Source: Labia minor
Taxonomy: Eukaryota > Arthropoda > Insecta > Dermaptera > Spongiphoridae
NCBI GenBank assembly: GCA_963082975.1
Contig: OY720350.1
Span: 8,327,488-8,391,487 of the forward strand
Reading direction: 5' to 3'
Length of the DNA stretch: 64,000 nt
Part shown: one piece after another, positions 57,926 through 64,000 of the stretch
Position numbering within the stretch: position 1 is the first letter of the stretch
Layout: each line of letters starts with the position of its first letter
The notes under the pieces: model-generated
What the model saw: the letters and a program-made list of their open reading frames with translations, nothing else
Databases searched by the model: none
What the model was told of the DNA's origin: nothing
Position numbers and translations under genes: made by a program

Positions 57926-58554
57926 ATAGTATTTTTAGAGATAGTATTGCAATCACGAAAATTTTTGATGTTGAGATTTTGATGTTTTTATACGTTTTGA
58001 AGGTTCCTGAATCATTTTCACTAAGGTTGGGGAAAATGTAGCTCTCTCTCTCTCTCTCTCTCTATGGGTGTGTGTGTTTATATGTGTGTATGTATGTAGA
58101 CAAGTTTACGCAAAAATGGTTTGAGCTAGAATCATGAAATTTGGTATATGGGCATTATTCAAAATTCGTAGTTTTCTATCAACTTTTGATAAATGTAGCC
58201 TATTCTGAAGAGGGCCATTACATACCACGTTTTTATTTTTTTCCTCTAAAGTGATCGTAAAAATAAAGGTAAATGTTTGATAATTTTTCACATAATTAAA
58301 AATTGTATAAAACTGCTATATATAGAATATCAGCTTGATTGAATCGCTGAAAGTTCCAGAATTTATTTTTTAATACTGCGCCAACACGTGACGTGGTGCC
58401 ATCAATAAAGGGCCAAACATGCGCTGGTTTAATAAATATTATTTATTAATTTTAATTATTAATTTATAATTAATTAAATTTAATTGAAATATAATATATC
58501 ATGTTATTTAATCCAATTCAAATTGCGAGATAGTCGAGTGAAGACACTTCAGCT
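57926..58554 (-). repeat. Repeat A, copy 10 (near full length)
   Basis: A minus-strand copy from the decayed 3' hairpin (TTTTTAGAGATAGTATTGC) to GCGAGATAGTCGAGTGAAGA. The family CA tract is here a (CT)n tract plus a TGTG tract (about 58040-58096 on the plus strand). The block with CACGTGACGTGGTGCC is kept, but the ATTTGCAG spacer before it is deleted. Confidence 0.9.
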
Positions 58555-58602
58555 ATTTCCTATAGCAATGATTTTTTTATTTAAGATTTCTTTAGATTAG
58601 AA

Positions 58603-58931
58603 CAGAAGTTCCCAAACTTTTCTGGTTTGCGGAATCGGAATTTTTCTGAGGCTCCCTTAATACATCCGATTTTTATATAAATTTTTACTCCTTTGAAAAA
58701 CTTTTCTTCCCCCCATCGGAAATGTTTCAGAGCATCTCAAAATCATCTGACTTTTTTTTTAGAACAATATTGAAAAAAATTTAAAAATAATCGAAAATGT
58801 TCATAAGTTTACCCACAAACTCATCTTACCTTTTTTTTTAGAACCAAAAATTTCAAGTATTAGAAAATTTTTTCACGACTCCCTTATGATGGCATCGCAG
58901 GGAGCCGCGGTTCACAGTTTGGGAATCACTG
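58603..58931. mobile_element. hAT MITE with a perfect 8-bp TSD
   Basis: CAGAAGTTCCCAAACTTTTC at the left, CACAGTTTGGGAATCACTG at the right, flanked by GATTAGAA at 58595-58602 and 58932-58939. The interior has GGAAATGTTTCAGAGCATCT, the TTTTTAGAACAATATTG core twice, and TTTCAAGTATTAGAAAATTT shared with 54841. No transposase is present. Confidence 0.92.
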
Positions 58932-58939
58932 GATTAGAA

Positions 58940-59520
58940 GAGAATTACGAATCTGGTTACATAACATTTAGGCTGATTATTATCTTAAAGATAATTTTGA
59001 AATGCTTACCGTAGTATTTTTTTATAAAATTTATTTAATAATCTGATAACTTTTTTTTAAGAATATAAAATTGCAAATTGCTCTTACTTCCCTTCTCTTT
59101 ATGCCTCACATATCAAAGTCAACTCGATGTTTGGTGAAAATGGTTTTAAAAGGCTAGGATCAATAATTTTCTTTTGAATGAATTACAACTGATGTATAGG
59201 GAGATTGATTAAGCAAATTAAATAACACATAAACTAACAGTTTACTCTTCAAACTTTCAAGGGTTAAAAGAAATTTCATGGCATTAATCAAAAGTTTCTC
59301 TACAAACAAAAATGGCGTTAATGTAAAGATATAACATAAGAAAATGGATCTTTCAAAATGTATATTGTCATTAAAATTAAGATATAATTCCATTGCAAGT
59401 AATTTACTTGATTTATGATTAATTAATTAAAATTTATTTGTTTTAATAATATTACAATAGAATATTCATAATTAGTAAAAGTTAAAAAAAATCAATGCAA
59501 CGGATGAAATAAATACATAT
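58940..59520. other. AT-rich intergenic DNA
   Basis: Nothing recognised. Confidence 0.4.
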
Positions 59521-59534
59521 GTATAGGAACGGAT

Positions 59535-59640
59535 AAAAATAAACGCCAGGAAGGCGTTGTTGTCGGTCAAAGGGCATGCACCCTCAGGTTGATTGCCCGA
59601 TAACAGCGCCACCCTGGCTTTTACTTTTACTGTACATGCT
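59535..59640. other. GC-rich island with hairpin
   Basis: AACGCC-AGGAA-GGCGTT (59542-59558) forms a 6-bp stem. It is followed by GGGCATGCACCCTCAGG, TTGATTGCCCGATAACAGC and GCCACCCTGGC. Several short complementary segments (GGGCA/TGCCC, GCCAGG/CCTGGC) suggest a folded RNA or a repeat end. There is no copy in the window, and I cannot assign it. Confidence 0.35.
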
Positions 59641-60265
59641 TTCATCTTTTTATATCCTATTGACCTAATAAATAAATATTAACAAAAGTTATTTAGGTAA
59701 GTTTAATTAATTAAATGAATTGAGAAAAAAAATTAGAAACATTTAATTAATTATTTATTTTTTGGGAACAGCAACAGAATTTTTTTTGTAGAACAGATGC
59801 AAGTCAAACCCCTTATTTATGCTATAGGTTTTATTATTGGATTGAAAACAAAAAAAGAAATAATAATATAGGATTTTAAATTTATGAAATAGGGATTGAT
59901 TTGTGCAATATTTGTGCCATCCTGTATTAGGAAAATGGACAATCTTTATAAATTTCAATCTGAAATCAATTGAATTGCAAAATAATTTCCGTTCCGTCAT
60001 ATGTCATAGAAATGCTGGCGTTTGTAATTCAAATGAACAGTAAATTGGAACAAGATTGAGAAATTAACTCCCGATTCAATACTTTCAATACTTTACTTGA
60101 GGAAAAAATATATATATACTATATAAAATATCTAATTATTTAATCATTAGAGTTTTTGTTGAAAGACATTTCATAAATCCGAAAATCTGAATCAGTGAAT
60201 CTACTCATGTCTCCTAAAGTCATAGACTACGCTCTAAAATGAGTCACTATGTACTATGTAGTATA
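59641..60265. other. AT-rich intergenic DNA
   Basis: Nothing recognised. Confidence 0.4.
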
Positions 60266-60273
60266 CCTTGAAA

Positions 60274-60642
60274 CAGCGTTTTCCAACCTGTGGGGCGCAA
60301 GACTGTTGCAGGGGGGGGGGGGGGGGGGGGCGAAGGATTAGAACCAATTCAAGTGTCCGCAAAATTTTGAAAATTTTCCATTTTTTTTAATATGGTTCTA
60401 AAAAAAGGTAAGATGATTTTGTGGCCAAACTTTTGAACATTTTCGATTTTTTTCATTATGGTTCTTTAAAAAAAAAATGATTAAATGATTTTGCGATGAA
60501 CCATGGCCTGTTATATTATTTCATAAATATGCCCGACTATGGTAAAAGAAAATTAGATTATTACAAAAATTAAGGGGGGGGGGGCGCAATAATTTTTTGT
60601 AACAAAAGGGAGGCACCGGTTCAGAAAGGTTGGAAACCACTG
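60274..60642. mobile_element. hAT MITE with GGGGCGC ends, G20 run and a perfect TSD
   Basis: CAGCGTTTTCCAACCTGTGG at the left, AAGGTTGGAAACCACTG at the right, flanked by CCTTGAAA at 60266-60273 and 60643-60650. G-runs of 20 (60311-60330) and 11 (60574-60584) lie inside the two ends. The interior has two copies of a TATGGTTCT...ATGATTTTG unit shared with the 54150 element. Confidence 0.92.
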
Positions 60643-60650
60643 CCTTGAAA

Positions 60651-61642
60651 CAAAATACAAGTATAGTAAATATTTTTTTTTTTAATTTTTCAATAATAGA
60701 TAATGAATGAGATTGAGAGTTATTTAATAATATAGAGAAAGGTTACTCGAACACTAAATACAATTTTTAGAATATAAAAAAATTTAGAAAAAAATTTATG
60801 TCGCAAAGTAAGTCACTATCGACTATATAACTATATACTAAGTATATAATGAATATTCAAAAAATATTTTTATAAATACATCTTAAAAATAAAATCAAGA
60901 CCAAGTTTATTAATTAATTAAAACTAATCATAGAAAAAAAAAACAATTTCCCACCACAATTTGTGATATTATACAAGAATTAAACGACATATATATAATA
61001 TATGTTAGGAGTATTAATTAAATAATAATTTTTTAAAAAGAAATTGTGTATTTGCTTAATTTGAAAAAAAAAATTTCAAAACCTAAAAACTAAAGGAAAC
61101 TAATCTGGAAGCAATTCTCATTTAGAATGAAATATTTATACTCGCTTGACAGAATGATGATTTTTGTTTTTTTGTTTTGTTTTGTTTATAAGCCCAATAT
61201 TTATTTTTGACATGACAGCTTTCTAGAGGTGTTTAATAATAGATTGTTGTTCAAACAAACTACATATTTTAATGATATATATATATTTTGTAAAGCTTTC
61301 ATGATATTTGATTTAACATTTCAAAATGTTTTCTTTTTAAGTATAAATAAATAATAATAAAAAAATAAAGTTTATTAAAATATATGGCATACAAATTGAA
61401 GATGTTTAATTAAATATATTAAATATTATTGCATTGGTGACAAATATTTAAGGATTGAAATAAATCAAGTAACATTTTCAGGACATATTATAATCATCAA
61501 TTAAATATCACCTGAAAAAATGAAAGAGAGCTATTAAAATGAACATTTATTTTTTAAATGCGTGATATATAAATATAAATTAGTTAATATGTTAATAGAT
61601 CAAAAGATTTGTTATTAACATTATTTAATGATACTCTGAATT
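60651..61642. other. AT-rich intergenic DNA
   Basis: Nothing recognised. Confidence 0.4.
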
Positions 61643-61650
61643 GTCTAAAA

Positions 61651-61936
61651 CAGTGATTCTCAACCACTGTGCCGCGAGATTATGAGCCTCTTAAACATTT
61701 CCGACTTTTTTTCTAAATCTTTTCAATTTGGTTCTAAAAAGGTTAAAACGTTTTTTTTTTTTTTGGACATTTCCGACTTTCTAAATTTTCTCAATATGGT
61801 TCTAAAAATAAAGGTAAACCGTTTTTGGGACCACTTTTTTTTCAATATGGTAAACTTGTCTTTTTCTTTGTGGGCCGCCAAATTTTTAAACCGTTAAAAG
61901 TGTGCCGCGGTAAAAAAAAAAGGTTAAGAATCACTG
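61651..61936 (+). mobile_element. hAT MITE of the GTGCCGCGG subfamily with a perfect 8-bp TSD
   Basis: CAGTGATTCTCAACCACTGT at the left, GGTTAAGAATCACTG at the right, flanked by GTCTAAAA at 61643-61650 and 61937-61944. The interior has two tandem units of CATTTCCGACTTT...ATGGTTCTAAAAA. It defines the boundaries of the subfamily also seen at 6093, 46145 and 55772. Confidence 0.93.
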
Positions 61937-61944
61937 GTCTAAAA

Positions 61945-63639
61945 CGTATTCCTTGAATGTTTGGTATTCCAATCTTTTTTAGTTCTTTCTATTTACACAT
62001 TTTTTTAGTTTGATTGTAATATTTTCTTAATATCTTTAAAGTTTAGATTTTAAGTGAAACTTTTTATATAGTCGATTGTAATTTCAATTTAATTCTCGCT
62101 TAACACTCGCTAGAAACTTTTCTATTTCGAAATATAATTAAAATGACATTAGAATAACGTTAACGTTGGTTGGTAATGTCTGCCTGTTGAATTGTCGTCA
62201 AAACCTTTAACTTCCTGCTAGGATGTTTACATCCCAATTTGATAAATATTATTATTAATATTATTTTATATTAAGTTATACTTTAAACATTAGAATAAAT
62301 AAATGAATACAAAGTTTTTATTATAAAAAAAAAAAATAAAAGTTTATTTGTACTAGTTAAAACAAAAATTCTCAATGAATTGGCTAAATTCCAAGCAACT
62401 ACGAGTAGTACATTTCTAAGCGAAAACTTTCTTATAAAGTAAATTATGAAGTGATTAAAAGAAAAAAAATTACACTAAAAGATAAATGATTATTATATAA
62501 TATATAATATAGTGGATAAAAATAAATAAAAATTAAATGTTAAAAAAAAAATCAGTTTTTAATGAAAAATTGTCGTTAAATCAGATCTTGAATAAATTTA
62601 CGGTCATTAATGTCAGATATAATATTAATATTTTATAAAATTTCAGAAATTCTCTTTCATTTAAATCGATGATCATGTTCTAATATATGAATTTATTTCT
62701 AATGTTGAATAATTTTTTTTTATTTTTATTTATTTTTTTTTTTTTTGATAATTTCAAAAAATAATAATAATCAAACTATGATAACCTCGCTAAATATAAA
62801 TTAATTAAAAAATAATTTAAATATAAATTTTATTTATCAATTATAAAATTAATATAACTAATAATATATTAATTAGAAATTTAGTATCAGAAAACATTAC
62901 TAGTACTTCTATATACATATATATTTTATTTGTTAGAAGAAAATATGAGAAAAAAAAATTGTGTTAAATTATTTAATGGATAAAAAATGAGGATCTGGGG
63001 AGAGATGTTTTTTTTTTCAAAAATAAATGTAAATGCTCAATGAAAAATTGATGTGCCGCCACTTTACGCGGGAAAAATATAACAATGAATTTTTTAAAAG
63101 TGCCAGAGGATAAGAGAAATATAATATATACGGCATCTTGAAAGAATTTGTAACGAAGGTAGGAAGAATCACGCCTCGCCTCCACTCATCATTTTTTTGA
63201 CCTCATTTTTCTCTAATTTCCTATCTCTCTCTTTATCTATCTCAATAGGTAATTAAAAAGTTTTTAAGTACAAGAAAGGGCGCGAGGGAAGTTATTTTAA
63301 TAAAATTAAAAATAGTGTGTTCTTTATGATAAAAATAAAAATAAAATAAATTGTGAATCGGTGAAAGGATTTTCTTCCTTTATTTGGATATAAATGAGAT
63401 GTTGGGATTTTTTCTTAAGCCATGAGTATTTATTTTATGTCATCTGTTCTTATTTTCTATCTAATGAAGTAATCGAGGCTTTCAGAAACCTTTAACGATA
63501 ATGGCTAGTATTGATTTAGTAATATCGATTCTTTAAAAAAAAAATAATAATAAAAACACAGTCAGTCTCACTTAATAATAATAATAATAATAATAATAAT
63601 ATCATATTTATATTACAGATTATTATATATATTCTTCAT
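61945..63639. other. AT-rich intergenic DNA
   Basis: No supported gene. A less AT-rich patch at about 63040-63190 carries a 70-codon minus frame (62973-63185) starting at a GTG. It could be part of an exon (a GTATAT donor-like site follows KFFQDA), but the evidence is too thin to call. (AAT)n lies at about 63572-63600. Confidence 0.4.
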
Positions 63640-63831
63640 CTTAAGGTGCCGTCTCCCTTTCGGAGTTTGGCTATCATCGTGACTAGGATAGCCTTAGAAG
63701 CTAACAGTTCCTGGAGCCGAAGGCAGCTGATGTTAAATTGAATTTTATTTGAAAAATTTGTTCTTAGTTGGAATCGAACGCCGACTTATTGTGTAGAAAA
63801 TTGCTACGCTACACTCTCGGCTAGCTGCCTC
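63640..63831 (-). repeat. tRNA-derived SINE-like repeat, right copy
   Basis: 63724-63831 repeats positions 1-109 with only a few differences, in the same orientation, with the A-box-like and B-box-like segments and complementary 7-bp ends. The adjoining GC-richer stretch 63640-63723 (GGTGCCGTCTCCCTTTCGGA to GTTCCTGGAGCCGAA) would be the 3' body of the same SINE. In the left copy this part would lie outside the window, so the link cannot be confirmed here. Confidence 0.55.
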
Positions 63832-64000
63832 CTATCTATATATATAATAAATTGCATTTCTAATTTTATCAAAATTTTCATTGAGCCTTTAATTCTTTGT
63901 ATTTATGCGGGACCTAACATTATAATGAATATTCTAAAGAGGTTAAAAGTCGTTAAATATGGTAAGTAATTATGTAATATGTAACTTAAATATAATTGCT
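63832..64000. other. AT-rich intergenic DNA
   Basis: Nothing recognised before the window ends. Confidence 0.35.

Noticed and set aside
63724-63831. A functional tRNA gene
   Set aside because: The box motifs and end pairing are tRNA-like, but the T-stem cannot form and a near-identical copy exists at 1-109. A SINE is more likely.
1-64000. CRISPR arrays, rRNA genes, operons or prokaryotic promoters
   Set aside because: No regularly spaced direct repeats with unique spacers, no rRNA-like sequence and no prokaryotic gene layout were seen.

Overview
This window looks like intergenic or intronic DNA from an arthropod nuclear genome. It is strongly AT-rich, shows no prokaryotic gene organisation, and carries many short AT, TTA, GA and CA microsatellites. 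The recognisable elements are mariner, hAT and piggyBac-type transposons, tRNA-derived SINE-like repeats and one non-LTR retrotransposon tail. A short run of TTAGG, the common arthropod telomere motif, also occurs inside one transposon. I cannot name the species. An insect or a crustacean would both fit.

No complete protein-coding gene is visible. The best candidate for host coding sequence is a first exon on the minus strand (6471-6677), lying downstream of a GC-richer, 5'UTR/promoter-like stretch (about 6690-7020). All other recognisable protein-like sequence is broken transposase or reverse transcriptase: a hAT transposase (about 29050-29740), mariner remnants near 32.2, 39.7, 41.4, 46.5, 47.8 and 56.9 kb, and the 3' end of a LINE (about 15980-16378).

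The dominant content is interspersed repeats. Repeat A is an element of about 600 bp with ten copies, at about 5.0, 7.3, 9.3, 23.0, 34.3, 38.3, 39.9, 50.4-52.2, 55.4 and 57.9 kb. Repeat B is an element of about 630 bp with copies at 22.0, 44.6, 51.4 and 52.5 kb plus a terminal scrap at 45.3 kb; three of its copies carry two TGACGTCA palindromes exactly 20 bp apart. A set of hAT-like MITEs has TIRs of the CAGTGATTCTCAACC type and, in several cases, perfect 8-bp target-site duplications; different subfamilies share one internal core but have different ends. Smaller families are a deletion-derived mariner MITE (three copies), a TA-flanked MITE E (two copies), a piggyBac-like MITE, foldback elements and two tRNA-like SINE families, one of which has a copy at each end of the window.

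Nested insertions give relative ages: repeat A sits in an older mariner at 39.87 kb, repeat B in an older hAT MITE at 21.9-22.3 kb and in an older repeat A at 51.4 kb. The remaining DNA is AT-rich sequence with microsatellites in which I recognise nothing. I found no convincing new functional system. The observations most worth following are the modular hAT MITEs, the element-borne paired CRE and E-box motifs, a terminator-like double hairpin at 28.14-28.22 kb, and the candidate exon.
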